Assembly (NCBI GenBank): GCA_030374805.1 | Contig: JARGSG010000068.1 | Location: forward strand, 248,001-312,000 | DNA from: Gracilaria gracilis | Taxonomy: Eukaryota > Rhodophyta > Florideophyceae > Gracilariales > Gracilariaceae | DNA: 64,000 bases | Direction of reading: 5' to 3' | Shown: piece by piece, positions 51,816 through 62,925 of the stretch | How positions within the stretch are numbered: position 1 is the stretch's first letter | Layout: every line of letters begins with the position of its first letter | Notes under the pieces: generated by a model | Databases searched by the model: none | The model's input: only the letters and a program-made list of their open reading frames with translations | Told to the model about the DNA's origin: nothing | Translations under genes and position numbers: made by a program

Positions 51816-53248
51816 TGTGTTGTCCTCCACCATCAACAATAGTGAAACGACGCACACGTGCACGCAGTAACCACGCGCACACGTGTGGGGCTGGCGGGCG
51901 GCGAAAGCGCGCAATTGGATTTTTTGTTTGTCGAGCGTACTGTGGGGTGCCCTAAAATGTTGAACAGTTTCAAAGACCCAGTTTGAAAAGGTACTTCCTT
52001 GCCCCGAGACCTTTAGATAATGTGTACAAAGCCGGCTCTGGCTCTTCGTTCCGCAGTTCAGAAAGCAGATTGATAAATCAACGACGTAAAAAAGTATCAC
52101 AATCATCCAAGAAGTGTTGGATGATAGACGTCAAAACGCTAAAAACTGTTATAAAGTTAAACAATTCTGGACAAAATTTTTCTATTTATTTCAGCGCAGC
52201 CAATAATGTTTGGCTTGCAATGGCTGTCAAATTCTCTTATTCCCGAAATCCAAATTTTTCCAGATCTACCTTAGCCACACGATCTACATGAGCGGCGCAA
52301 ACCTTTAAATTTGTAATTGCCTTCTTCCCTCCCAACACGCAAACTAACACAATAAATTTGCCGTAGAGTTTTGCTCGTTACTTAGCGCGCTTTTTGTCAA
52401 ACCCCTTGCATGCTTTTTGGTTTTTTATGGGCATTCTAACGCCATTCACGAAAATATAAACCTTTTTATTTCTCTGTTTTGCACGCTCCTTTTTTTGTTG
52501 TGCCTTTCTTTGCTTTTGCAAATAAATCGCACTTCTGAAGGTGACATCACCTAAAATAGAGTTATCCGAAACACCGAATTTTGTGAGTTTGGTCTCTTTC
52601 AGTAGTCCAAGCATGTCGCGAGGCGGTTTTTATCCAACATGTCTATCATGTCCTCAACAGATGCAACCCTTGAAGGTTTGGACAAACTGTAGGGACGAGC
52701 TTGTGTAAACAAGCAGTACTTATCCAGTCAAACGATTCCGGTAGCACGAAATCCAGCATTAATTTTCTCGGTCGTGAACGTGTCTTCATACTATGGTACA
52801 ACAGCAGCACCTGTACTCAATTGGGTAGATCGCGGTAACGTGGGGCTAGAGAGCGCGCGAGAGCTCGATCTAGAAGTTAGGATAGATGACACCGATTAAT
52901 ATGAGGCAGCACCGCCTACTGAAGACGCAAGGTACCTAACTGGCTAACCGTATCCGTTAGGTAGGTCCAGAGCACGACGCATGGCGAGATAGTAAAGCCT
53001 GAAAGAATCTAATTAAATTATTAGGTTGAATGTAGAAACCGATCATTCTTAGAGGTAGCCAGAAGGTGCTTGACTTTACAATCCAGTGGGGAGGGAGCGC
53101 CACATTCACCTTAAGGATGAGTGGGGCTCAACCTCCAGCGTGGTACCCGCGTGTACCACATTGAGGTGCCACTGTAATGGTGCACCTCAATAAAATATCT
53201 ATCTATTTTAGTTATTATATTAGCTATCCTATATGGTTATTTCTACAG
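51816..53248. other. Intergenic with one weak ORF
   Basis: Besides the Lys-rich frame at 52378-52614 I see no gene. Near 53165-53190 a small inverted repeat (GAGGTGCCACTG...GGTGCACCTC) directly precedes AATAAAATATCTATCTA, which looks like the 3' end of a transcript or of a short repeat. Confidence 0.5.
52378..52614 (-). CDS. Small Lys/Gln-rich hypothetical protein, 78 aa
   Basis: ATG 52614 to a stop at 52378. The middle is a highly charged helix (LQKQRKAQQKKERAKQRNKK), followed by VYIFVNGVRMPIKNQK. It may be the end of a larger decayed gene, as a neighbouring frame upstream (DMIDMLDKNR) also looks coding. Family not recognised. Confidence 0.25.
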   Translation of the reverse strand: MLGLLKETKLTKFGVSDNSILGDVTFRSAIYLQKQRKAQQKKERAKQRNKKVYIFVNGVRMPIKNQKACKGFDKKRAK

Positions 53249-54990
53249 TTGGATTTCTGATTAGCAACCCACGTGGCACACTCCTCCACGGTACTCAGCC
53301 ACCAATTGGGCGCCTCCCACTGTACTACAGACCCCCTTGCTATCCGCAGACACGACCCGGGGCTGCCAAGCGAGCGGCTTTCCAAATGGTTGCTATTAGT
53401 CCATTGGTAGATTCACGCATTCGTTGTACGCCGCTTCCTATTGGGTAGACGCGCTTCGTATGCAGGCATCGCTCGCTGAGCTCCCGCTCGCCGTCTAACT
53501 GGTTGCTCTTCAACCCGTCGCAGGCGTGGGTTTCCATCTCCGTAGAGCGCGTGACCAATTGGTTTGCCGGTGAGCCCTGCCCTGCTCCATTAAGTTCCTG
53601 TGTCTATCGGTTATCGGTTAGACCGTTCGGCCTCTCCACTTTGAAGAACGACCCTTGCCTCCATTTGGTTTGTAGTCTGCTCACCGCGCGGTTTCCCGAG
53701 TGGTCTCAGACACGCCCTTCCCCTCTTGGTGTCGGGGCGGTATAGAAAACCGAGTCGGTGTGAGTCATCTCGCGTGCGGTAGCCAATTCGGATCCCAGCC
53801 CCATCGTGGTACCGTCGACTATTGGCTTGCATCCTCTCGGGCGAATATAATGTACCTTCCGGTAGGCCGTTCGTATTAACTCTGACAGGCCACGAAATCC
53901 AGCTGGACAGAGGAAGTATCGTAGATGCTCCAATCCCTGGCTGAGCGTTGCCCCTTAATCCTGTCGGTGTGGCACATCCCGTTCCCGAGTAGTGCCATCT
54001 CGGTCACCAACGGTACGCGGAACCGTCCTCCAGATAGGTCGCAGTAGAGCTATAAACCAAAGTGGTTACCTCTGGTACAGCCCCCCTTTTCTGCCCTGAA
54101 TGGTTCCCTAGATCGCCTCCTGGTTTATACCAATTCAACAGGCACTCCAACATTGGTAACGACGGAGCGATACAGTCTTTTCCAGTTGCGAGGCTCTGCT
54201 GCCCATGCCAGCTGGTGCGTCCGCTAGCCAAACCAGTAATGGATTCCGCACACTATTTTCCCCATGATCTGATGGCGACCGTTCTCCCTGTGTGGTTTCT
54301 TGTACCGAGAAGGACATACAATTTTACACTGAGTCCCTTGCGAGGCCGTCACGGAATTCCTTGCTGGTTCTTCCATCCGGTCTATGTAGCCTGCCAGTTA
54401 TTTGCTTTACGTACGCAATCTTCCTTCCTTCCGAGTGGCAAAGTAGCATTTTCACCAATACGGCTCGCGTTTTTAACAGGCTGGTTTAGAAGAGCGTGGG
54501 GTAGGCTGTGTTACAGCTATGCCCATGAACACCTTTTGGTAGTCTTGATTTCATGTATAACTCCAATATGGTTCTTGGTAACCATGGCGGAGATACTGTG
54601 TTCCCAGAAGCCTACCATTGGGATCGTTCGGCCAGCCAAATGCAGCCAGTATCCATACGCTTCAGTCCTGAGCAGGAGCAGATCACCCACACCACTATAC
54701 CCACGAAACGTCCAGTAGGAATCACATCTTCCGAATGGTGGGCCCCATTTCACCACTTTGGTAGAGGTACAAGGCCCCAGACGGTAGTCATCCACCTCAA
54801 TGGGCATCTCGTCTCAGCAGAACAACAACATATTCATTCGAGTGCCTTTTGGCTACTTGGATCGGCGCTGTCCCTATCGGGAGGGGCATGCTTCCTTATT
54901 ACCAAAATGTCCATTAGCCATTTGGTTCTGTACGTGCAGCATTCATCCGCTCCATGGTCCGTTCCGTTGGGTGGCTTCTATTGAACCTTT
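53249..54990. repeat. Degenerate repeat, ~57-bp period, marked by CC(A/T)nTGG boxes
   Basis: Boxes of the form CCAATTGG, CCAAATGG, CCTATTGG, CCATTTGG recur. In the clearest part the TGG cores are at about 53249, 53306, 53386, 53441, 53499, 53559, 53614, 53665, 53726 and 53787 (spacings 57, 80, 55, 58, 60, 55, 51, 61, 61). Further boxes such as ATGGTTCC, TTTGGTAG and ATTGGTAA continue to about 54990. Sequence between boxes is poorly conserved. No coding frame explains it. Confidence 0.55.
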
Positions 54991-57053
54991 TGGTCAAACA
55001 CGGCAAACCGGTTTGTCGTGCAACGCCAGAGGCGGGAAGACACCACGAAAACGTCCGAGATCTTCTTCCGTAGGAGGGTAGTCAGCAGACAGAGCCTCTC
55101 TGGCAAGGCACGACGAAGTCGGGTGTAAGCCGAGGCCAAGCCGTCACGACGGGCGTAGAGAGTTGAGCAAGGATCGGTGTTGGCAACACGTGTGTGGGTG
55201 AACGGGTCCTCGAGAGAGGCACGAGTCCACGGAAGTGGAGAAAGAGAAAAGCAATCCGCGAGAGCGGGGGATGGAAAGAAGGAAAAGGAGAAAAGGGCCA
55301 AACGGCTCCGGTAAACACCGGGGTAATCCTTGTACAGGGTCGAACGCGACACAAGCGGAAAACACTCCCGCGAATGGGTCCTGTTAGGTGACGCAGGGAG
55401 GATACACTACCCGTAGGCAACGGAGCCTCTCTCCTGGAAGGAGTCGATGACCGCCGAAGGCGAAGAAGTATAGAGGAAACCCTGGTTGGGGAAGTTTACT
55501 TAGTGGCGATGGCCAAGTGCCGAGCCACTATATAGTATAGTAATCTCCCTGCAGCTAGGCAAAACTATTAAATAAATATCTAAACTACCAGCAGTGCTGC
55601 GCCAACCATCCGTTGCAAGAGCTCCACACGTGTCTTAGTCACACCCAAATTGGGGCTGCGGTGCGAGTGCACGTGTGCACCGTGCACACTATGCAGACCG
55701 CATTGCGGCACACAGCCCTTGTGTAGCTGCAGTAACCATCAGCACGCGCAAGCGGAAAAACGAATAAGTCGGTGAAATATCCCTTGTAGGGCGTTGCACT
55801 ACAAATCGGCCTCCTAGGCGCAAGCACGTCCCAAAGGTGACGGATGCAGCGCCGAGACCATCACGTAGTGCGCCGCTTACCCATCGCATGGGATTGCTTT
55901 CCGCTTCGCGGTGATGCGCCGCAACGCGCTCCGACGGTTATCCAAACGACCACGACCACAACCACGTCCTGGTCCTCACAACCACCTTCCTCGCTATCAC
56001 AGCGGCGTCCATTCTTCTTAGCAGGTCTGCGGACCACGTTGTGGGATGTCGTGATGAAGTTCGGAACGCTCCACAGTAGTGGTTGGACACAAGTACTGTG
56101 TTCCCCAATATTTGGGTGGTAAGCGTCCCTCGTAGACATTTGTACCACTTCCTGCCACGCAGAGTAGCCACCACAACCCGAGTACGGTCCGGTTAGTCCA
56201 CGCTCAAAGCGGTTCGGCAGTGACCACAGTACGCGAACGCGTTTTCAGAAAACGCAAATATTGAAGTGCCTATAACTTCCGATTTAGGCCTTGTGGAACC
56301 ACTCCCGATACGTCAGCTAACTCTCGAAGTCCAGAGCTTTCGAATAACGTCCAGAAAGTTGGGATTGAACGCCACTAAGGTGAAAAGCGCAACCTGTTTC
56401 AGTTCGAGCTAAAAATAGACGGCCGAACTGAAACGGTGCCATAACTTCGAAACCATCCAGGATACTCAGGATGTGTCTTCAAGAAAGTGTTCAAGCATGT
56501 CCAGAATAGTCTGGTGCGAGACCGTTAAGGAAACGGGAAAGTGTTGTCCGAGATACGGGATTTTAGCAAAAGTCATCCTCATAGTACTGTAGAGGGGACA
56601 TACCCGATCTCCGGGAACTTCGACCGGTACGAACGGAAACGCACCAGCCTCCCACCCTGTTATGCGGATACTGCACGTGTGTTGCAGCGGTTGCAAAGCG
56701 TCGTGCAACACCCGATGACGGGGCGAGAGAACCGGTTGATCCGAGTTGAACATCCATCCAAGATGGCAATGTAGCATTGTAGACACACTGAAAACAAAAA
56801 AAAGAACGGTGTAACCGGAAAGAATACACCCTGTCGATGGGGAAAACCCGTGGATGCGGATGCAGAGAACCAGCAAGCTGGATGAAAAACCCATCAGCAC
56901 GAAAACTGAGTAAATGGTGTTATTAACCCGACTGAGTCGGACTCCAACTCTGAGAGTGCGACTGCGTGACGCCACCCCAGGTGAGCGTCACTTCCCGTAT
57001 TAAACGGCATGAGAATTCTTCTTAACTTCTTCTTCCCGCAATGGCGGTGCCCA
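54991..57053 (-). mobile_element. Noncoding 3' region / LTR-like part of chromovirus copy D
   Basis: Lies downstream of a minus-strand chromodomain. No frame is convincing. It holds a hairpin-plus-TATA element (55502-55535) that recurs at 60483-60510, an AAATAAATATCTA near 55571, and small perfect inverted repeats (GCGTTTTC/GAAAACGC near 56237; GTTTCAGTTCG at 56396-56406 with its complement at 56424-56434). LTR ends could not be set. Confidence 0.45.
55502..55535. promoter_or_regulatory. Hairpin next to TATA, copy D
   Basis: AGTGGC (55502-55507) pairs with GCCACT (55524-55529), directly abutting TATATAG. The same design is at 60483-60510. TATATA is readable on both strands. Confidence 0.5.
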
Positions 57054-57551
57054 TTACCCAACCTGGGCGTTATCCAGCGTACCTGGGAGAGCCGTACCGG
57101 CGCGACGGTGGTACTGTACAACCCGTGAACGCGGGAGGTGTTCGATCAGTTCCTCAGTATCCCCTTCGGGACCATAACCGTACCAACGGACTCGGTATTG
57201 TAAATTACCGTTCCCATCGTAGGAATGTCCGAGAATTCGGTCGACGACGTATTCCTGTACGTACACTTCCCGGCCATGCCGTGTCTTTGTCACTTCTAGT
57301 GGAACATTACCCTCATGGGGAAATATATCCCTCAAGAGGGTGTCGGGGTGCATCGAAGCCGTTTCGGCGCTAACCCTGCAAGGGATCGAGTCTACACCTT
57401 CGTGGTAATCGGCTCTCACCGCTAGCTTGCGTGGGTCATTCCGCCTCTGCGGTGGCAATGACGCCGTTTGTCCCGACTGGGGTGTTCCACGCTCCGTGAC
57501 GAGTGGCGCGTAGGGTGCGTCTCCCCGTGAGCGGGCACGTGACTCCAACAA
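57054..57551 (-). mobile_element. Chromovirus (Ty3/Gypsy) integrase tail with chromodomain, copy D
   Basis: Minus-strand frame ending in a chromodomain: YVVDRILGHSYDGNGNLQ, then YRVRWYGYGPEGDTEELIEH and LPRSRVVQYHRR. It is preceded by a disordered linker. Chromodomains at the integrase C-terminus steer insertion to marked chromatin in this family. The rest of pol is missing, with Copia element 3 adjoining. Fossil. Confidence 0.88.
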
Positions 57552-57626
57552 TGGTTGGCTAGGGTTAACCCAAGTTTAAACCCCCTCCCTAGAGTGGGGT
57601 TTCTCACACGGCTGCCCCGTGCGCTT

Positions 57627-57823
57627 TGTAGGCAACGGTTGGGGGCGCAGTCGTTTGTGGGGAGATGTGCTGCTCTCTTCCCCACCGGACGAACCCGCCG
57701 GCGGAGGGAGCAGTGCAATTTATTGAGTGGAGTGCAGAACTACGGAGCACGTCTCACCGAGACTACTTACTACGTGGCCACATGTGGCTCGTTCGCCTTG
57801 CTTCAAATGACGCGGTATTCACA
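57627..57823 (-). repeat. Copia element 3, 3' LTR
   Basis: 197 bp on the minus strand, TGTGAATACCGCG...GCCTACA, related to the 192-bp LTR of element 1 (shared CCACATGTGGCCACGTA and AATAAATTGCACTGC). Confidence 0.85.
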
Positions 57824-59940
57824 CCGTCCCTCAAGGCGAAGCGACATATGTATTGTCGTACCAACCAGTAGCGGAGATCCTACTCTGAGATCAATCCTAT
57901 CAGTACACAAAGTAACTTTGTCCTTTTCTGCATATAGGCGTCCTCCAAATCAGACATGCCTCTTCTCAACATGACGTCTTTCAGACATGAGAGGTGTGGT
58001 GGTGACAATCTTCAATCTTCTTCATAAACTTTATGTGCATCAACGTAGTAGCAACATCAATATACCTTTTGCTTGCACCAATAAACTCCAAAACCCTAAC
58101 CACATTAAAAACCCTGTAGGAAAAATCATGTGGCTTTTTGGGAAAAAGGAGAAGGGTTGCAAACAATACCATAATCAAAGAAGAGTAGAACCCCAAAACA
58201 TGCTCTTCTGTCGTACATAATTCAAGTCATAAATCACGTTAGTGTAGTTAGTTGTTTTCTCACTTCGCTTTAGAAGGAATCAAGCTTCATCAATCTGACC
58301 ATCCTCCTAAACTCTTGGAGGGACGCACACTTCGTCAGAATGTCAGCCATCTGCAGAATTCTAGAAATATGCTGAAGTAAAATCACATTCTTCTGGTGTA
58401 AATCTCTGATATGATGCATTTTCAAATCAATATGCTTGTTACGACCCGATACCTGAGGGCTCGTGGTCAACGAAACAGCAGCCGAGCTATCAACAAAGAT
58501 CTTTGTGGCTTCGAACCATAGATCTTCGCTCCAAGGCTTCTGATGTGCGAATTCCCAAAACAATTTTCGGATCCAAGTGATGTCCTTACCACACGTAGAA
58601 AGAGCAACATATTCTGCTTCTGCAGAAGAGAGTGCAATCACCGTCTGTCGCCTCGATTTCCACATAACAGGTGCGTCGTTGACGACGATAACATAACCCG
58701 TTGTTGACTTCCGGGTCTCCATGCATCCCCCCCGATCGGCGTCAGCGTACGCACAGAGTGAAGAGGGGGAGAAAGGAGTTCCTGTTGGAAAATGAAGTCC
58801 ATACTCGGCCGTACCAGCCAGATATCTAAATATCCTCTTTAGCATTTGAAAATGACGTTCGCATGGGTTGTGAAGATGTTTCGATAAGGATGAGACTGCA
58901 AAGGAGAGGTCAGGGCGCGTTGAGATGGCGATGTATAACAGACCACCTATTGCAGACCTGTAGTTGGCGTGATCATGTGCGGAGAGACAAGTCTCAGTTT
59001 CCCTAGTAGGCATGAGATCGGTATTCGCTGGTAAAGGGGAACCAACTGAGTTACAATCCTGCATTCCAAACTTGTCAAGTAGTTTTCGGATATATCCGTA
59101 TTGGTTCACCGTTAGACCAGAAGGAGAGCGTTCAATATTCCACCCAATGAAAGACTTCAGTTCTCCAAAGAGTTTAACGTCGAATGAGGCGGAAATTCGT
59201 TGCTTGAAATATGTGAGTAAGTTAACGTCGTTCGAAGCAAACGCACAGTCGTCCACAATGACTGCAATGATGAGGAAGCTGTTTTCCTCTCGGAACAGGA
59301 AGACCCGTGAGTCAAGGGCAGACATAGTGAAGTTCCAAGAAAGTAGAGTGTCTGAGAAAAGAGAGCCCCAAATTATGCCAGCCTGAACTGCTCCGTAGAT
59401 GGAGTTAAGTAGTTTGCAGACATCTCCAGGTCTTTCAGGGATGCCTGTTGAGTTGGTTGGTTGTTTCATGATAATTGGGACATCCAGTTTACCATATAAG
59501 TAGGCATTCGATATGTCGGCTCCTTCGAGGTAAAGATCGTGTGCAGCGGCGAAAGCCAAAAGAATTCGAAGTGGCTCATGACAGGCAACTAGTGCGTACG
59601 TGTTCAGAGGGTCGAAGTCAATGAACGGCTTCTGCTTGTCTCCCCGAAGACAGCAGCGGGCCTTCTTCAAGAACTTCTTCCCTATCCCATCGAGCATCTT
59701 TTCTTTGAAGACCCACGTGAAGGGTACCGGTTTCATCCCAGGTTCCCGTGGTACGAGTTCCCATGTGTTCCGCTTAACAAGAGCGTTGTATTCACGGTCA
59801 ATCGCTTCGCACCATCCAGGATCCTTGCAAGCTTCTTTGAAGCTGCTAGGTACCTCTGGGTCATCAATCGTCTTCTTTGATACCCACACACTTGGAAAAT
59901 TATGGGTGAGTGTTGAGAACGCTTTTTGTGGGGCAAAGCC
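57627..59940 (-). mobile_element. Copia element 3, 3' half only (same lineage as element 1)
   Basis: The minus-strand RT-RNase H frame (58270 to about 59940; WVSKKTIDDPEV... to RRMVRLMKLDSF) closely resembles element 1 and has the same VIVDDC active site. The downstream noncoding part matches element 1 up to CTTGAGGGACGG and a 3' LTR. The gag, protease and integrase parts and the 5' LTR are gone. The upstream boundary is about 59930-59950. The remaining coding part looks open. Confidence 0.93.
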
Positions 59941-60736
59941 GGGAACGGAAGGAAAGAACACAAACCGCGCCAGCGGCTACGCACCCAAGGTGTTCCGCCT
60001 TGCTCCCTATTGGGGCAGAGCAGTGGCAGAACCCTCCGATGAGGCCGACACGTGCCGGGCGTAACTCCGGGCAGCCTCTTCCTGACTTACAGACGGAGGT
60101 TGGGGGTGGCAATCGGGGTGCCAACAGGATGGATTCCACTGGGTGTGGCGTATCCCGTAGCAAAAGGGGCGAGATAGAAGGTAGCAAAATGAGCCGCACT
60201 GCGTAGCACAGACTCGTGAGAGCTGGGAATAATCCCGAGACAAAAAGGGGCAAACCTGTACAACAGGGCGAAGTGTAACGAAGCCGTAAGACGGGAAAAC
60301 AGAAAGAGTGTATGGGAGAATGATAAATAAGAGACCGTAAGGACGGATCGGTGCTTCTCGGGGACGGAGGTGGATAACTTGTCCGGATAAGCGGCGGTAT
60401 TCCCCGGGAATGGGGCGAAAGACCGTGCGCAAGCGGAACTCAAGCTAGAGCCAAGGCCTCGTTGAGGTTTACTTCCTCGTACAGTGGCGGCAAGTGCCGC
60501 CACTTATATACGGCTGACAAATATCACTAAAAGATCTAAGTACCCGGCACGCCGGCCAACACTACCCACGTGTACCTCCGTGGCACACTTCCAACGGCGC
60601 ATCCGGTAATCGGGCGCGTGCACACACGTGTCGCGCCAATCCTACCCTTCATAGGCGGATCCCTAATCCGGGCCAAATAGGCAAATAGACTACATAATAG
60701 TAGGAAGTTCAGCCGAAAATAACAACGGATATATGA
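59941..60736. other. LTR-like noncoding region with hairpin-TATA
   Basis: Composition and layout resemble 55000-55540. It contains the hairpin-TATA at 60483-60510. It may be the 3' LTR region of the minus-strand chromovirus E, the promoter of the plus-strand reading frame that follows, or both. Confidence 0.4.
60483..60510. promoter_or_regulatory. Hairpin next to TATA, copy E
   Basis: Perfect 9-bp arms AGTGGCGGC and GCCGCCACT with a 4-nt loop, followed at once by TATATA. It matches the layout at 55502-55535. Confidence 0.55.
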
Positions 60737-62637
60737 GTGGCATCCCCCTCAGTCCCTGCCAAGGGCAATTGCTCTACATCTCCCCCTTCTCAGGCTGAAA
60801 CTTCCGCCTCGTTCGGCTTCTCACCTCCCATCATGGGCCTATATAGTCCGAACTCTGGCGGTGAGCCTAACGACCACTCGGACTCCAACAACTTGGCACT
60901 CGTACCATACTTGGCACCTTCGACTCTCATCGACACAGCGATGCCTACCAATAAAAACAACACCTCCGGTAATCCCGGCGCTCCCCCAGGTGGGGACCTG
61001 CGCGAATGACCGCTGCCGGACCGCGGTTCCGGTCGGTACCCCTTGCCTCAATCGTCGGGGGCTTCCGCTTCCGGCGCGGCGTCCGTTGCGACAGCAGTGA
61101 CTCCGGATCCAGCTCCCGTGTGGGATTGGTTTCATGCGAGCGTGCCGACAAATACGGGAGGATGGCCCAGTTTTGGGAGTCTCCGCGTACGCGATCCTCA
61201 CTGCCATAGCGGCCTGTTTGCACAAGCCTCGTGGTTCAATGCCGAAGCCGTTCGGAATGAAGCGTTGATCAACTCCTACGCCATTGACGGTATCCTCCCC
61301 GGAGGGCTTCCCGTTAGCGTCGTCCGCTCATGGGACTGGCTCGCTCGTATCACGGTCCATCCAAATTGTCTCTGGTATACGAGAAGCGAGAGCCTGGCGT
61401 TCGCTCGCCGGGAGATTGCCCGCATTGGGTATGCGCGACATTTTCGGGCGCCGAATGAGCATCCGGTTCCGTCCCATTACGGGTTTGACGCGGCCTACTA
61501 CCGTACGTTCGGCGAGGTTGAGTACGGAGATCGATTGGCTGTTGCCTTCGACGAGATTGACCGCTATGCGGATGTCGTCCAGCCCCACCAGTATCTCATC
61601 CTGTGGGCTCGTCCGATTCTTCGGGCCGAGTTCCGGTACCTCCGCAAGTCGTCGCGGCGCGAGTTCTTCGAGGGCCTCCGTCACGAGAGGAAGTGGCGAT
61701 CCCGCTTCGGGGTTCTGGTGCCGTACCAATGCTCGGAGGTTGAGCGAATCGCGGCGCGTTCCCGTCAAGGGCGATACGTTCCGCTGCCATCGTTCTGGCC
61801 TGCGGTCGAGGTCCCTCGAGGGTGCCAGGTGGAGCTCCCCCCATGCCTGACATATGTCGGGTCGTACTACATGAAGAATCCGCCGCGCGGCCTTTGGAGC
61901 ATCCTTGCCACCGAATGGGACTGTCCGTGTCGCGCGCTTTCCTCCGCTGGGAGGCGTAATGATCATTACCGGCTTTGGTTTGTGCCGGAGATGATTCGCC
62001 GATCCATTCGGAATTTGGACCTCACCGATGTGCTCGGATCCGTCCGCAACGCGCGGGAAGTGGTGTCCTTTGGTGGAGGTCATCGACGGTGTCGAGTGGG
62101 GACTCCGTGCCTGCTAGTCAGGTCTCCGAGGGTATCCGTCGGGTTACAGACCGGTCTCCTGGACGCGACGTCAACGCTGGCGACTTTGTGTACTTCGACC
62201 CATGTGAATGGGAGATAGTCACAGCCGCCGAGGCGCAGGAGCGGCGTCAGGTCGAGCGGAGCATCCCAGAGGGCCATCCTCGTGGGTTCGTCTTCGTCGA
62301 CGACGAAAAGGACGAGAGCCTTGATGAGGCAGGGAGCCCTATGGACCAGGGAGCGGACCAGCAGATCGACGTGATCGACGTAACCGGAGATGACGGCGGA
62401 TCCGCTGATGCGGTAGTGCAGGGTACGCCCAACTCGTTTGGCGCATGGCAGGCCTCCGCTTCTGCGGGCGGGGCCGGTTCGAGTACTGACCCCCAGGCGA
62501 TCGTCATCCGCAGTTTCCTTCGCGGCATGGGTGTGCCCGTGTCTGACACGGTGACCGACTTGGCGCAGCTGCAGGGCCTTGCGGCTCAGCGGTTCGCCCA
62601 AGGTCGTGGGTCCGGTTCCGGACCGTCCGGCTTCTGA
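60737..62637 (+). mobile_element. Plus-strand coding region antisense to chromovirus E, gag-like or accessory ORF
   Basis: A coding-quality region in more than one frame with a few breaks. The central ~390-residue frame (61043-62218) has balanced composition (e.g. SYAIDGILPGGLPVSVVRSW, YGFDAAYYRTFGEVEYGDRL). The end is acidic to Gly/Ser-rich (VDDEKDESLDEAG...). No enzyme motif or zinc knuckle is seen. It ends 290 bp before the end of a minus-strand chromodomain. It is either the gag of another LTR element or an antisense accessory ORF carried by the chromovirus. ATTAAA near 62676 could end its transcript. Treated as a fossil. Confidence 0.5.
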
Positions 62638-62925
62638 TCGGACTCCGTAGATACTAATATCTCTTGGCCCTATCATTAAATGTGTCCGGTTGCTACCGGC
62701 TTTTAGCAAATTCTCTTCATCCCTCCCCCTCCTCAGGGGGCAGCACCCCGCGAGGGGCGCCTGTTCCTTATCTAAGGGAGGTATTCCGCTTGAAGCGGCA
62801 AATTCCTGTTCTTCGACTTCCTCTTCTTAGGCTTCTTCTTCGTCTTCTTCTTCTATTCCACTGTATAGTGGCTTGTCCGCAGAAGCGGCAAATGTTACGC
62901 GTGAGCGGCATAGCTAATGTGGGGG
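62638..62925. other. Spacer between the plus-strand ORF and the chromodomain
   Basis: On the minus strand it is strongly purine-rich in two blocks (near 62820-62870 and 62720-62740, GGAGGGGGAGGGA), candidates for the polypurine tract of chromovirus E. It also contains a short hairpin (CCGGTTGCTACCGG). Confidence 0.5.

Noticed and set aside
54062-54718. 218-aa plus-strand frame
   Set aside because: Its recurring WF residues come from the periodic TGGTT boxes; no domain, and the minus strand is equally open.
59911-59921. TGTTGAGAACG as the start of a new LTR on the plus strand
   Set aside because: On the minus strand this stretch is still colinear with the Copia element 1 protein (KAF-STLTHNFP against KAL-TTMTQNFP), so it is Copia element 3 coding sequence.
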